In this document: one piece after another, positions 27,031 through 37,592 of the stretch
Numbering within the stretch: position 1 is the first letter of the stretch
Layout: each line of letters opens with the position of its first letter
Assembly (NCBI RefSeq): GCF_000308855.1
Contig: NZ_BAGM01000111.1
Location: 1 to 45,363 of the forward strand
Direction: 5' to 3'
DNA from: Nocardia veterana NBRC 100344
GTDB taxonomy: Bacteria; Actinomycetota; Actinomycetes; Mycobacteriales; Mycobacteriaceae
DNA: 45,363 nt
Made by a program: the position numbers and the translations under genes
Notes under the pieces: model-generated
What the model was told of the DNA's origin: nothing
The model's input: only the letters and a program-made list of their open reading frames with translations
The model's database searches: none

Positions 27031-27138
27031 GTGCAGCCCGCATTCGTCCCCACCGATCCCCTGCAGGCCCTGCTGCTGTGGGTGCACAACATGCTGTGCA
27101 CGCTGGTGTCCGGCGCGCCCTGCATGATGCCGATGTGA
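27031..27138 (+). CDS. Small membrane-type peptide, 35 residues, function unknown
   Basis: Encodes MQPAFVPTDPLQALLLWVHN followed by MLCTLVSGAPCMMPM. A perfect AGGAGG (27019-27024) lies 6 nt before the GTG start, the strongest ribosome site nearby. The middle is hydrophobic (LQALLLWVHNMLCTLVSG) with two Cys and four Met, including a C-terminal CMMPM, so it could be a membrane peptide or a metal/oxidation-sensitive one. The stop lies in the arm of a hairpin shared with the convergent DUF885 gene, supporting an expressed gene end. It is divergent from glyA. I do not recognise the family. Confidence 0.6.
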   Translation: MQPAFVPTDPLQALLLWVHNMLCTLVSGAPCMMPM

Positions 27139-27178
27139 GCCGCTGGATTCGGCCGGCTCGCAGGCGGGCGGCTCACAT
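27133..27178. terminator. Hairpin overlapping both stop codons of convergent genes
   Basis: ATGTGAGCCGC (27133-27143) pairs perfectly with GCGGCTCACAT (27168-27178). The TGA of the small peptide is in the left arm and the TGA of the DUF885 gene (minus strand) is in the right arm. The 24-nt loop is itself GC-rich. Confidence 0.65.
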
Positions 27179-28369
27179 TCGGCGCAGCGCCGCCGGGGTC
27201 AGCGGCTCGTCGAGCAGGCGGCCGAACCGGGCCACTCGGTCGGCGGCATCGGTCGCACGGTCCAGCCAGCCGCCGAGCAGCCGGTAGCCCTCCACATACG
27301 TGCTGATGTAGGCCCGCCACAGCGGCGAGGACAGGAAGCGCAGCGACTGGCGGGCCCGGGCGGGCGTGGTCAGGCTCCAGCGCTGCAGGAATTCGGCGAC
27401 CTCGTCGGCCCCGCGCCCGCGATCGTGCAGCAGCAAGGCGGCATCCTGACGCACGCCCAGCAGGTTCGCCGAGGCGGTCGAAATCTGTTGGGCGCGTTCA
27501 CCGTCGAACCGCAGGCCGAGATCGGCGTAGATTTCCTGCGCCCACCGCCCCCAGTCCGGCCCGACGATGGATTTCAGCGCCAGATCCGCCAGCCCCTCCG
27601 CCATCAGGCACTGCGGGGTGTTGACCACGAAGAGGGTCTGTTCGGCCTGCCCGGCGGCGACCAGTCCCGCTTCCTTGCGGCAGTGCTCGGTGTGATGGCC
27701 GGGATACGCCTCGTGCGCGATCAGCGCCGGAAGCTGCGCCATATGTTGTTTGAGGTCGGAATTGATCGCGACTCGGGACCGGAAGTTGCCCAGGTAGTAG
27801 TTGAACCCCGACCAGGGCTTGTCCCCCACGATCTCGTATTCGACCTGTTCGTGGTCGGGCAGCGGGTAGCGTTCGCGCACCAATTCGCGCAGCGCGCCGG
27901 AGAAGGCCTGGACGCATTCGGTGAGCCGGTCCGGCGGAATCTCGTCGGCCCGCCGGTGAGCGATCATGCGATCGAGCAGCGGACCATCGCCCGCCAGCAC
28001 CTCGTCGAGCCGACGATGCGCCTCCCGATAGTCTGCCTCGTCGCCGAGTTCGATATCGACGTCGAAATAGGCCCGGACCTCGTCGACGAAGGTGATCTCG
28101 TCCCCGGCGAACTTGCGGGCCGAGCATTCCAGTGCCCGCAGGTGCGCGGCGAGGAATTCCGTCCGCTGCTCGCTCAGACCGGCCTCGGGCAGCGCTTCGG
28201 CCAATGTGGCTGCGCGATGCGCCAACTCGCGCGGCTGCGGCGCCGGCGCCGACTCGACGGCCCGCCGCAGCGCGGGATCGCCGGTGTAGGCGTCGACGAA
28301 TCCGGGTTCCAGCCGGTCGAATGCCAGTCCCAGGCGCAGATATTCGGTGACGAGCGGATGCGCTTGCAT
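27173..28369 (-). CDS. DUF885 family protein (HEXXH-like metallopeptidase fold)
   Basis: A protein of about 398 residues. The hallmark ALIAHEAYPGHHTEHCRKEA carries the HExxxGHH-type zinc-site motif of DUF885, which is related to M32/M3-type peptidases. GFNYYLGNFRSRVAINSDL and QTLFVVNTPQCLMAEGLADL are other conserved blocks. The start is uncertain: ATG 28369 (MQAHPLVTEYLRL) begins the conserved part, ATG 28450 would add 27 residues. No signal peptide is seen, so it is probably cytoplasmic. It lies divergent from coaA. Substrate unknown. Confidence 0.85.
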   Translation of the reverse strand: MQAHPLVTEYLRLGLAFDRLEPGFVDAYTGDPALRRAVESAPAPQPRELAHRAATLAEALPEAGLSEQRTEFLAAHLRALECSARKFAGDEITFVDEVRAYFDVDIELGDEADYREAHRRLDEVLAGDGPLLDRMIAHRRADEIPPDRLTECVQAFSGALRELVRERYPLPDHEQVEYEIVGDKPWSGFNYYLGNFRSRVAINSDLKQHMAQLPALIAHEAYPGHHTEHCRKEAGLVAAGQAEQTLFVVNTPQCLMAEGLADLALKSIVGPDWGRWAQEIYADLGLRFDGERAQQISTASANLLGVRQDAALLLHDRGRGADEVAEFLQRWSLTTPARARQSLRFLSSPLWRAYISTYVEGYRLLGGWLDRATDAADRVARFGRLLDEPLTPAALRRM

Positions 28370-28648
28370 GACATCCGACGATAGCGGCCGGCCCGTTCCC
28401 AGCGCGGTCGGCGAGCGAAACCCGGCGCCGGCGAGAGAAATGTCACCCATAGTTACCGGCGAGTAATAACACCCCGCGTTCGACCGGGTGCCGACCCCGA
28501 GGAGAATTCGCCTATGCGAGGACTGTCGAGCGGATCTCACCACGCCGGGCACGGCATCGGTGAGAACTTATCGGTGAAATCGGGTCGGCCCACCGTGCGC
28601 CCGCCCGGCGGAGGGACGCCGGACCGGGAGTGTAAGTAGGTGGGGCGG

Positions 28649-29572
28649 ATGAGCGAGCCGAGTCCGTATGTCGAATTCGATCGCAAACAATGGCGCACCC
28701 TGCGCAAGTCGACCCCACTGATCCTCACCGAGGAAGAGCTGATCGGGCTGCGCGGTCTCGGCGAGCAGATCGATCTCGAAGAAGTCGCCGAGGTCTATCT
28801 GCCGCTGGCCCGTTTGATCCATTTACAGGTAGCGGCGCGGCAACGCCTGTTCGCCGCCACCGCTACCTTTCTCGGCGAAACCCATCCCGATCACCAGGTG
28901 CCCTTCGTCATCGGTATCGCGGGCAGTGTGGCGGTCGGGAAGTCGACGACGGCCCGCGTGCTGCAGGCCCTGCTCGCCCGCTGGGATCACCATCCGCGCG
29001 TGGATCTGGTGACCACCGACGGATTCCTTTATCCCACAGCGGAGCTCACCCGCCGCGGCATCATGCACCGCAAGGGCTTCCCGGAAAGTTACGACCGGCG
29101 CAAACTGCTGCGCTTCGTCACCGAGGTCAAATCCGGGGCGCCGGAAGTGTACGCGCCGATGTATTCCCATATCGCCTACGACATCCTGCCGGACCAATTC
29201 CACTGCGTGCGCCAGCCCGACATCCTCATCGTGGAGGGGCTCAACGTCCTGCAGACCGGGCCGCGGCTCATGGTGTCGGATCTGTTCGATTTCTCGATCT
29301 ATGTCGACGCCCGCATAGAGAATATCGAGCGCTGGTACATCGATCGGTTTCTCTCCCTGCGTAAAACGGCGTTCGCGGATCCCAATTCGCACTTCCATCA
29401 CTACGCGAAGTTCACCGACTCCGAGGCGACCATCGCCGCCCAGGAGATCTGGAATGCCACCAATCGGCCGAACCTCGTGGAGAACATCCTGCCGACCCGG
29501 CCGCGGGCAACCCTGGTGTTGCGCAAGGATTCCGACCACAGCATCAACCGGATCCGCTTGCGCAAACTCTGA
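28649..29572 (+). CDS. coaA: Pantothenate kinase, type I
   Basis: The first and controlling step of CoA synthesis: ATP-dependent phosphorylation of pantothenate. The P-loop GIAGSVAVGKST (residues 89-100) and the family blocks TTDGFLYPTAEL, RKGFPESYDRRKLLRFVTEV and DILIVEGLNVLQ are present. 307 residues, normal for CoaA. The ATG at 28649 follows GGTGGGG. Its TGA abuts the stop codon of the convergent gene with no spacer (TGATCA). The locus is backbone (Rv1092c). Confidence 0.97.
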   Translation: MSEPSPYVEFDRKQWRTLRKSTPLILTEEELIGLRGLGEQIDLEEVAEVYLPLARLIHLQVAARQRLFAATATFLGETHPDHQVPFVIGIAGSVAVGKSTTARVLQALLARWDHHPRVDLVTTDGFLYPTAELTRRGIMHRKGFPESYDRRKLLRFVTEVKSGAPEVYAPMYSHIAYDILPDQFHCVRQPDILIVEGLNVLQTGPRLMVSDLFDFSIYVDARIENIERWYIDRFLSLRKTAFADPNSHFHHYAKFTDSEATIAAQEIWNATNRPNLVENILPTRPRATLVLRKDSDHSINRIRLRKL

Positions 29573-30175
29573 TCAGGCCGGCCAGGCCGCGTCCAATCGG
29601 GCGGCGACGTCGATATCGCGGACCGCCGCGATATGGGGTTTGCGAATCTCGTTGGCGACGTAGCGCGCCACGAACCGGCGAATCTCGTGATCGACGCTGG
29701 CCAGCAGCCGCAGCAGCTGACCACGCCGGGTGGCGGTGGCGACGTCGACGCGCACATCGCCCGGCCGCGGTTCGGCGATGTCGACCACGATCCGCAGCGG
29801 CGCGGCCGTGCGCACCGTCAGACGAATGTGCACGAAACCCGTCACCTCGAAGCGGTGCCGGTCGACGGCCAGGTCCAGGAGCAGGTCGATCTCCAGCGGA
29901 ACGGCGAGATCGAAGGTGACGAGCTCACCCACCGTTCGCTGCAGAACCGGCTCGCCCAGCTGCACCTGCGCCGACGCCTTGGCCAGATGCGCCGGACCCA
30001 CCCCGATCGGCCCGAAATCGAAAGCGCTACCTGCCAATTCGCCGAACACCGCGGCGATACGCTGCTCCGAGGCGGCATAGGCGACGAATCGGCGGCCGAA
30101 TTCGGCATAGCTGACCTCGGGCAACGGGGACTCGGCCGGCTCCGTCACCCGCGTACCGCCCCGCATCTCGCTCAT
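29573..30175 (-). CDS. Conserved hypothetical protein, 200 residues
   Basis: A soluble protein with alternating hydrophobic strands, for example TVGELVTFDLAVPLEIDLLL, then RFEVTGFVHIRLTVRTAAPL, ending in a helix (LRLLASVDHEIRRFVARYVA). This looks like a lipid-binding (SRPBCC/START or SMP-like) fold, but I cannot name a family. A TACCGT -10 element lies 7 nt before the ATG, so it may be leaderless. It ends back to back with coaA and its stop abuts the coaA stop. Confidence 0.75.
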   Translation of the reverse strand: MSEMRGGTRVTEPAESPLPEVSYAEFGRRFVAYAASEQRIAAVFGELAGSAFDFGPIGVGPAHLAKASAQVQLGEPVLQRTVGELVTFDLAVPLEIDLLLDLAVDRHRFEVTGFVHIRLTVRTAAPLRIVVDIAEPRPGDVRVDVATATRRGQLLRLLASVDHEIRRFVARYVANEIRKPHIAAVRDIDVAARLDAAWPA

Positions 30176-30282
30176 GTTCGCGACGGTACGCGAATGGCGC
30201 CGCCCACCGGGCGATGATCATGCAATGCAACCCATCCTGCGCCGGGCCGTTATCTACGACCGGCACATGCGGTGGATCCGCG

Positions 30283-30324
30283 ATCAGATGCCGTACCGGC
30301 GGTATCAGATGCCGTACCGGCGGT
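30283..30324. repeat. Tandem 21-bp duplication at the end of the prenyl synthase gene
   Basis: ATCAGATGCCGTACCGGCGGT occurs twice in a row (30283-30303 and 30304-30324). One copy covers the last six codons and stop of the prenyl synthase gene (RRYGI-stop); the other repeats that end just beyond the stop. Confidence 0.95.
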
Positions 30325-31099
30325 GCCGGGCGGCGTAGTCGCGCAGCGCGCGCAGGAAGTCCACCCGCCGGAACTCGGGCCAGTACGCCTCGGTGAACCA
30401 GATCTCGGAGTACGCGCTCTGCCACAGCAGAAATCCGGACAGCCGCTGCTCACCGGAGGTCCGGATGACCAGATCGGGATCGGGCTGCCCGGAGGTGTAG
30501 AGGTGCTGGCCGATGGCGTTGACGGTGATCGACTGCACCAGGTCCTCGCCGGTCTCCCCCGCCGCGATCTCCTGCCGCACCAGCGAACGCACCGCGTCGG
30601 CGATCTCCTGCCGCCCGCCGTATCCGATCGCGACATTGACGTGCACCCCGCCGCGTCCGTGCGTTTCGTCGGCGGCCTTCTGCATCCGGCGGGCCACATC
30701 CTCGGGCAGGCCGTCCAGCGATCCGACGATCCGCACTCCCCAGTTGTTCTCCGGCGCGGACAGTTCCTCGACGACGTCGGTGATCACCTCGAACAGGGTT
30801 TCCAGTTCGTCGGCGGAACGACTGAGGTTCTCAGTCGACAGCAGGTAGACCGTCACCATCTCGATGCCCTCGGCCTGACACCAGCCGACCAGTTCGGCGA
30901 TCTTGAGCGCGCCGACCCGGTGTCCGTGGGTGACGTCGGTGAAGCCGTTCTCGCGGGCCCAGCGGCGGTTTCCGTCGCAGACGACCGCCACGTGCCGCGG
31001 ATGTTGTTTGCCTGCCAGCTGTTTCGACAGTTGCGCCTCGTAGATGCGATAGGGCAGGCTGCGCACCTTACCGATGAGCACCCCACTAGCAAGCTTCAC
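30305..31099 (-). CDS. Short-chain (2Z,6E) prenyl diphosphate synthase, Rv1086-like
   Basis: A cis-prenyltransferase of the UppS fold. The substrate Asp is D42 in VVCDGNRRWAREN. The C-terminal signature is RTSGEQRLSGFLLWQSAYSE followed by IWF. Length (264 residues from GTG 31099, MKLASGVLIG) and synteny match mycobacterial Rv1086, the Z,E-farnesyl diphosphate synthase that primes decaprenyl phosphate synthesis; the long-chain enzyme Rv2361c is elsewhere. A longer frame begins at 31180 but lacks conservation. A TAAGGT hexamer lies 8 nt before the GTG, compatible with a leaderless start. Confidence 0.92.
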   Translation of the reverse strand: MKLASGVLIGKVRSLPYRIYEAQLSKQLAGKQHPRHVAVVCDGNRRWARENGFTDVTHGHRVGALKIAELVGWCQAEGIEMVTVYLLSTENLSRSADELETLFEVITDVVEELSAPENNWGVRIVGSLDGLPEDVARRMQKAADETHGRGGVHVNVAIGYGGRQEIADAVRSLVRQEIAAGETGEDLVQSITVNAIGQHLYTSGQPDPDLVIRTSGEQRLSGFLLWQSAYSEIWFTEAYWPEFRRVDFLRALRDYAARHRRYGI

Positions 31100-31261
31100 G
31101 GCTGCCAACCTTATCCACCTCTCGCGTGCCGCCCGAGCTCTCCGCCAACTCTGCCGCGCAGGGATGGCAGCGGACACCACGAATCAGTTCCTCGGTTCAT
31201 CGACCATATCGCTCCGTCCGGCGGCACGCGGAGCCCAGTGCCGGTACAGTGGCTACAGGAC

Positions 31262-31283
31262 TAACCTACGGGACCGTAGGTTA
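31262..31283 (+). promoter_or_regulatory. Inverted repeat in the hemolysin III leader, with -10 element
   Basis: TAACCTACG-GGAC-CGTAGGTTA: perfect 9-bp arms. A TACAGT -10 element at 31245-31250 would start transcription near 31257, so the repeat sits at about +6 to +27 and ends 4 nt before the AGGAGG ribosome site. It could be a repressor operator or an RNA hairpin affecting translation. Confidence 0.6.
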
Positions 31284-31298
31284 CTCAGGAGGTAACTA

Positions 31299-32045
31299 GT
31301 GTCCGAAACGGTGAGCTCGGTGAATCCGGCCCCCGGCGACCACGCCGCCTCCGGCTCGCGGGGATCGGCTTTCGAGGAATTGGCCCGGGAGGGCCTGCGC
31401 ACCCTGGCGGTGAAACCCCGGATGCGCGGCTGGATCCACACCTACGCGGCCGGCATCGCCGCGGTGGCGGTCGCGGTCCTGGTGAGCGTCGCGGCCTCGG
31501 TCTCGGCGACCGCGGGCTGGTCGACCCTCGTCTACGGCCTGACGGTCTGCGGACTGTTCGGGGTGAGCGCCGTCTACCACCGGGTGACCTGGCGCACCCC
31601 ACGCGCTCGAACCCATATGAAGCGCGCCGACCACTCGATGATCTTCCTGTTCATCGCCGGGAGCTACACCCCGTTCGCACTGCTCGGCCTGCCCGGGGCC
31701 ACCGGAATCACGCTGCTGAGCGTGGTCTGGTGCGGCGCCGTCGCGGGGGTGGCCCTGAAACTGCTGTGGCCCAGCGCGCCGCGGTGGGTCGGCGTTCCGC
31801 TGTATCTGCTGCTGGGCTGGGCGATCGTGCCGGTCGCGGCGACACTGACCCACAACGTGGGGGTGGCGCCGATGATTCTGCTGCTGATCGGCGGAATCGC
31901 CTACAGTGTGGGCGCGATCCTGTACGCCACGAAATGGCCCAACCCCTGGCCGGAGATCTTCGGTCACCACGAATTCTTCCATGCGGCAACGGTTCTCGCC
32001 GCCCTGTGCCATTACGCGGCGATCTGGCTGGTCGTATTGTCGTAG
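31299..32045 (+). CDS. Hemolysin III / PAQR-family membrane protein
   Basis: A 248-residue protein with seven predicted membrane helices. Family motifs visible: CGLFGVSAVYHRVTW, RADHSMIFLFIAGSYTPFAL and, near the end, FGHHEFFHAATVLAALCHY. The His and Asp residues of these motifs form the PAQR metal site. The role in actinobacteria is unclear despite the hemolysin name. It starts at GTG 31299 with a perfect AGGAGG site. It is divergent from the prenyl synthase, as in mycobacteria (Rv1085c/Rv1086). Confidence 0.93.
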   Translation: MSETVSSVNPAPGDHAASGSRGSAFEELAREGLRTLAVKPRMRGWIHTYAAGIAAVAVAVLVSVAASVSATAGWSTLVYGLTVCGLFGVSAVYHRVTWRTPRARTHMKRADHSMIFLFIAGSYTPFALLGLPGATGITLLSVVWCGAVAGVALKLLWPSAPRWVGVPLYLLLGWAIVPVAATLTHNVGVAPMILLLIGGIAYSVGAILYATKWPNPWPEIFGHHEFFHAATVLAALCHYAAIWLVVLS

Positions 32046-32150
32046 GGCAAGATCGCCGGTAACCCGTCGCGTCGATGCGCGCGGGATCTATGCTCGTTCG
32101 TGCTATACGTCCGAAACCGGTGATACCGAACCAGACCACTGCCAGGGGCT

Positions 32151-33665
32151 ATGACCAGTCGACTCGTGCTCTGGGCCCTGCGTGCGCGCTGGGGCCTTTC
32201 GACGGTGGTGATGGTCTGCAACCTCGGCGGCCTCGGCGTCATCGTCGTCGAATTGTGGCTCAGCGGATTTCTTGCCAATCTCGGCGAGGACTGGCTGCGC
32301 GCCGTCGCCCAGACCGCGATCTACCCGGTCCTGGGCGCACTGGCCGGGATCGTGCTAGCGGTGCGCGATCGGGTGTACTACTTCGGGTGGATCGACCAGA
32401 CCCGCCGCCCCACCCGGCCCGAGGCCGAGCGGCTGCTCAAACTGCCGATCGCGATCACCGCCCGGGCCCTGGGCATCTGGATTCCGGGCGTCGCCATCGC
32501 GACCGCGCTGTTCGCGCAGGTGGTGCCGACCCGTGCATTGTGGGCCATCGGGGCGATGTTCTTCCTGGGCGCGCTGGAATCGGCCGGATTCACCTTCCTG
32601 GTCGTGGACCGGCTCATCCGGCCGACCATTCCGGTGATCGCCCGGGTACTCGGCGGCACCTCGCACTGGAGCGCCACGGTACTGAACCGGCTGGTGATCT
32701 CCTGGGCGGTGGCCGGCGCGATGCCGCTGCTGATGTTGATCACCGTGCTGGGCGATCCGGTGGCCGATGCAAGCGATCGGGTGCGCACCGCGTTGTACAT
32801 GTCGCTGGTCGGCCTGGTGGTCGGCGCGCTCACCACCGCCACCCTGGCGCGTTCGGTCGCCGCGCCGCTGCGCACCCTGCGGCGGGCGCTGGATCGCATC
32901 GCCCGCGGTGAACTGTCGGCGCGGGTGCCGATCACCAGTGCCAGCGAGATCGGCCGGCTGGAACTGTCGGTGAACGAGCTGGCGGAGAACCTGTCCGAAC
33001 GCGAGCGGATGCGCGATGTCTTCGGCCGCCACGTCGGCAACGAGGTCGCCGAACGGGCGCTGGCGGGCGGGGTCGACCTGACCGGCGACGTGCGGGTGGT
33101 GACCGCGCTCTTCGTCGATGTCACCGGATCGGTGGAGATGGCCACCGAGCTGGCGCCGCACGAATTCGTCGAGCAGCTGAACCGGCTGCTCGCGGTGGTG
33201 GTCTCGGCGACCGAAGACAACGGCGGTCTGGTCAACAAATTCGAGGGCGATGCGGCCCTGTGCATCTTCGGCGCTCCGATCGCCCTGGGCGACAACGCGA
33301 CTCCAGCACTGCGCGCGGCCCGGCGCATCCGGGACGAGGTCGCCCTCGGCGGTGAATTCGACATCGGCATCGGAGTCGCCCGCGGCACCGTCTTCGCCGG
33401 CGATATCGGCACCGACACCCGGCTGGAATTCACCGTGATCGGCGATGCCGTCAACGAGGCATCGCGGCTCACCGCCGAGGCCAAGGAGGTGCCGCGGCGC
33501 ATTCTGGCCAGCCAGGCGGTGATCGACGCGGCCACCGAATCGGAGCGATCCCGCTGGGTGCTCTACGACAAGATCCAGTTGCGCGGCCGTCGAGAGCCGA
33601 CCGCCTGCTGGACCGATCACAAGCCGGTGGGCGTGCAGCCGCGCGAAACCGACGCGCCGGATTGA
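32151..33665 (+). CDS. Membrane class III adenylate/guanylate cyclase with HAMP domain
   Basis: A 504-residue protein. About six membrane helices (residues 15-235), a HAMP linker (about 231-284) and a C-terminal cyclase domain (about 310-480). Metal Asps D323 (FVDVTGS) and D367 (FEGDA), purine-site K363 and T428 (FTVIGD), and transition-state N435 and R439 (VNEASRLT) are all present, so it should be active. Thr at 428 instead of Asp marks the class IIIb-like type. It resembles mycobacterial Rv1318c-1320c/Rv3645. AGGGG precedes the ATG. Likely makes cAMP in response to a membrane cue. Confidence 0.93.
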   Translation: MTSRLVLWALRARWGLSTVVMVCNLGGLGVIVVELWLSGFLANLGEDWLRAVAQTAIYPVLGALAGIVLAVRDRVYYFGWIDQTRRPTRPEAERLLKLPIAITARALGIWIPGVAIATALFAQVVPTRALWAIGAMFFLGALESAGFTFLVVDRLIRPTIPVIARVLGGTSHWSATVLNRLVISWAVAGAMPLLMLITVLGDPVADASDRVRTALYMSLVGLVVGALTTATLARSVAAPLRTLRRALDRIARGELSARVPITSASEIGRLELSVNELAENLSERERMRDVFGRHVGNEVAERALAGGVDLTGDVRVVTALFVDVTGSVEMATELAPHEFVEQLNRLLAVVVSATEDNGGLVNKFEGDAALCIFGAPIALGDNATPALRAARRIRDEVALGGEFDIGIGVARGTVFAGDIGTDTRLEFTVIGDAVNEASRLTAEAKEVPRRILASQAVIDAATESERSRWVLYDKIQLRGRREPTACWTDHKPVGVQPRETDAPD

Positions 33666-33717
33666 CGGCGGTCGGCCCGCATCGGCGACGCAAGCGCAGC
33701 GCCGCCCGTGGCCGATG

Positions 33718-35790
<2,073 letters not shown>

Positions 35791-36018
35791 CTCCCCAGCC
35801 TCCCACACCCGCGCCGGGCCAGCGGGCCCCACAGCTGCCGGCCCCCGGACCAGTCCGCCCCACCTGCGTCTTCGGCGGTCGCGAGAGTTCCCGGCAGCGG
35901 CAAAAGCCGGCCCGGCGCAGCCCGGCGTTTCGCGATACATTCGTGCCGCTTCGACGAGCATGTTCGTTCGGCGACATGGCGGATGAGGCACCCGCAATCA
36001 CGAGAAAGCGAGTTGTTC

Positions 36019-36945
36019 ATGCGCGCATTGGTCGTCGACCCGGCCGCTCCCGCGAAACTCCGCCTGGACGAGGTTCCCGAGCCCGTTCCCGGCCCCGGCC
36101 AAGTAGTTATCGAGGTGCAGCATTCGTCGCTCAACGCGGCGGAACTGTACTTCGCGGAACGCTCGCAGCCGGGAACCGTGCTGGGGTTCGACGCCGCCGG
36201 TGTCGTGGTCCGGGCGGCCGAGGACGGATCCGGACCGGCCGTCGGCAGCCGGGTGGTGACTTTCGCCGCCGACGGTGGCTGGGCGCAGCGCCGGGCGGTC
36301 GATGTGATCGACCTGGCGGTGGTTCCCGAGTCGGTCGGGCTGGCGGAGGCGGCGACTCTGCCGGTCGCCGGGGGCACCGCCCTGCGGGCCTTGTGGCAGG
36401 CCGGGCCGATCGCCGGTCGGCGGGTGCTCGTGACCGGCGCGTCCGGTGGTGTGGGCTCGTTCGCGGTGCAGCTCGCCGCCATCGCCGGCGCCTATGTGAT
36501 CGCCTCGGTCGGCTCGCCCGAGAGCGGGAAGGGCCTGGACGAGCTGGGGGCCGACGAGGTGGTCCTCGGGCCGGAGAATGTGGACGGCCCGATCGATGTC
36601 GTCATCGACAACGTGGGCGGGCCGCAGCTGGCCACCGCCTACGGCTTGCTGGCCCCGGGCGGAAGTTTGCAGAGCGTCGGGTGGGCCGCCGGCGAGCCGG
36701 CGGTGCTGGCACCCGGATCCACACTGGGCCGTCCGACTCCGGTATCGATCACCTCGGTCTACAACGGCTCCGGTCTGACCGACCGGCCCGCCCAACTCGA
36801 GGCACTGCTGCGGCTGGTCGCCGCGGGCCGCTTGACGCCGAAGATCGCCTGGCGCGGCCCGTGGGACCGGATCGCCGAGGCCGCCGACGCGCTGGCCAAC
36901 CGCCGGCTGCGGGGCAAGGCCGTGCTGGACATCCACACGTCCTGA
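36019..36945 (+). CDS. Quinone oxidoreductase-like MDR-family NADPH dehydrogenase
   Basis: A 308-residue medium-chain dehydrogenase/reductase without structural or catalytic zinc ligands. The GroES-like N-terminal half includes VPGPGQVVIEVQHSSLNAAE and the Rossmann half has the NADPH motif VLVTGASGGVGSFAVQLAAI. GTVLGFDAAGVVV and the closing NRRLRGKAVLDI are typical of zeta-crystallin/QOR members. Probably reduces quinones or enals. It is not part of the mycobacterial backbone. It is convergent with a J-domain-like gene. Confidence 0.92.
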   Translation: MRALVVDPAAPAKLRLDEVPEPVPGPGQVVIEVQHSSLNAAELYFAERSQPGTVLGFDAAGVVVRAAEDGSGPAVGSRVVTFAADGGWAQRRAVDVIDLAVVPESVGLAEAATLPVAGGTALRALWQAGPIAGRRVLVTGASGGVGSFAVQLAAIAGAYVIASVGSPESGKGLDELGADEVVLGPENVDGPIDVVIDNVGGPQLATAYGLLAPGGSLQSVGWAAGEPAVLAPGSTLGRPTPVSITSVYNGSGLTDRPAQLEALLRLVAAGRLTPKIAWRGPWDRIAEAADALANRRLRGKAVLDIHTS

Positions 36946-36957
36946 GCCGGCCCGGCC

Positions 36958-37245
36958 TCAACGCAGCCGACGCTCGCGCCGGCGGGGCCGCAGGACCCGG
37001 ACGGCGCGACGCCAGCCACGCGGTCGGGCGACGAACCGGATCGGGCGGTCGTAGCGGGGGTCGGGGTCGTTGCGTGCCTCGCGGCGGGCGGCGGCGAAGC
37101 GGGCCAGGCCCTCGCGGAATGCCGCCGGATCGCCGCCCACGTCCGGATGCGCACTGCGGACGAACCGGCGATAGGCCGCACGGTCGGCCGCCGTCCACCC
37201 GGCGCCCGACTCCGTGGGCTGACGATCTCCTCCGGTCTGCACCAT
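36958..37245 (-). CDS. Small basic protein with degenerate J-domain-like helix
   Basis: A 95-residue protein. Residues about 18-55 (GWTAADRAAYRRFVRSAHPD, then VGGDPAAFREGLARFAAARR) resemble the helix II-HPD loop-helix III part of a DnaJ J domain, with HPDVGGD in the loop. The tail is very Arg-rich (RRAVRVLRPRRRERRLR), which could bind nucleic acid or membranes. The full J-domain helices I and IV and the G/F region are absent. The start at ATG 37245 is tentative. Function unknown. Confidence 0.6.
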   Translation of the reverse strand: MVQTGGDRQPTESGAGWTAADRAAYRRFVRSAHPDVGGDPAAFREGLARFAAARREARNDPDPRYDRPIRFVARPRGWRRAVRVLRPRRRERRLR

Positions 37246-37357
37246 CGATTCCAGTATCACCACATCCACCGCGACGGCCGTCGGGCGGGGCACCCCACCC
37301 CGGTATCGCGGCGAAAACGTGACCGTATCCGGCGGCGCCGGTGGGTACTCCGGCTCC

Positions 37358-37522
37358 ATGGACGACACTGCGCAGACCCGGCCGGCACCGGCGCGGCGGC
37401 GCCCCTGGTTCGCGGATCTGGAAGAGGCCGAACGCCGTGGCGCACACGGCAATGCGGGACTCGGATACTTCGATTGCGATTGCGAGATATGCCATCGGCG
37501 GTTCCGGCCGACCGCGGTGTGA
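37358..37522 (+). CDS. Small protein with CxCxxC cluster, 54 residues
   Basis: Begins MDDTAQTRPAPARRRPWFAD and ends NAGLGYFDCDCEICHRRFRP plus TAV. The DCDCEICH cluster could bind zinc or iron, perhaps with the following His. No ribosome site stands out and no family is recognised. It lies 70 nt upstream of the first Y RNA gene and on the same strand, so a link to the Ro60 locus is possible but unsupported. Confidence 0.5.
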   Translation: MDDTAQTRPAPARRRPWFADLEEAERRGAHGNAGLGYFDCDCEICHRRFRPTAV

Positions 37523-37592
37523 CGGCGCGGAGGTGAAATCCGCTGCCGGAAAACGGGATGCCGCGGCGCGGGCGGTCTTCTACTGTGGTCGA

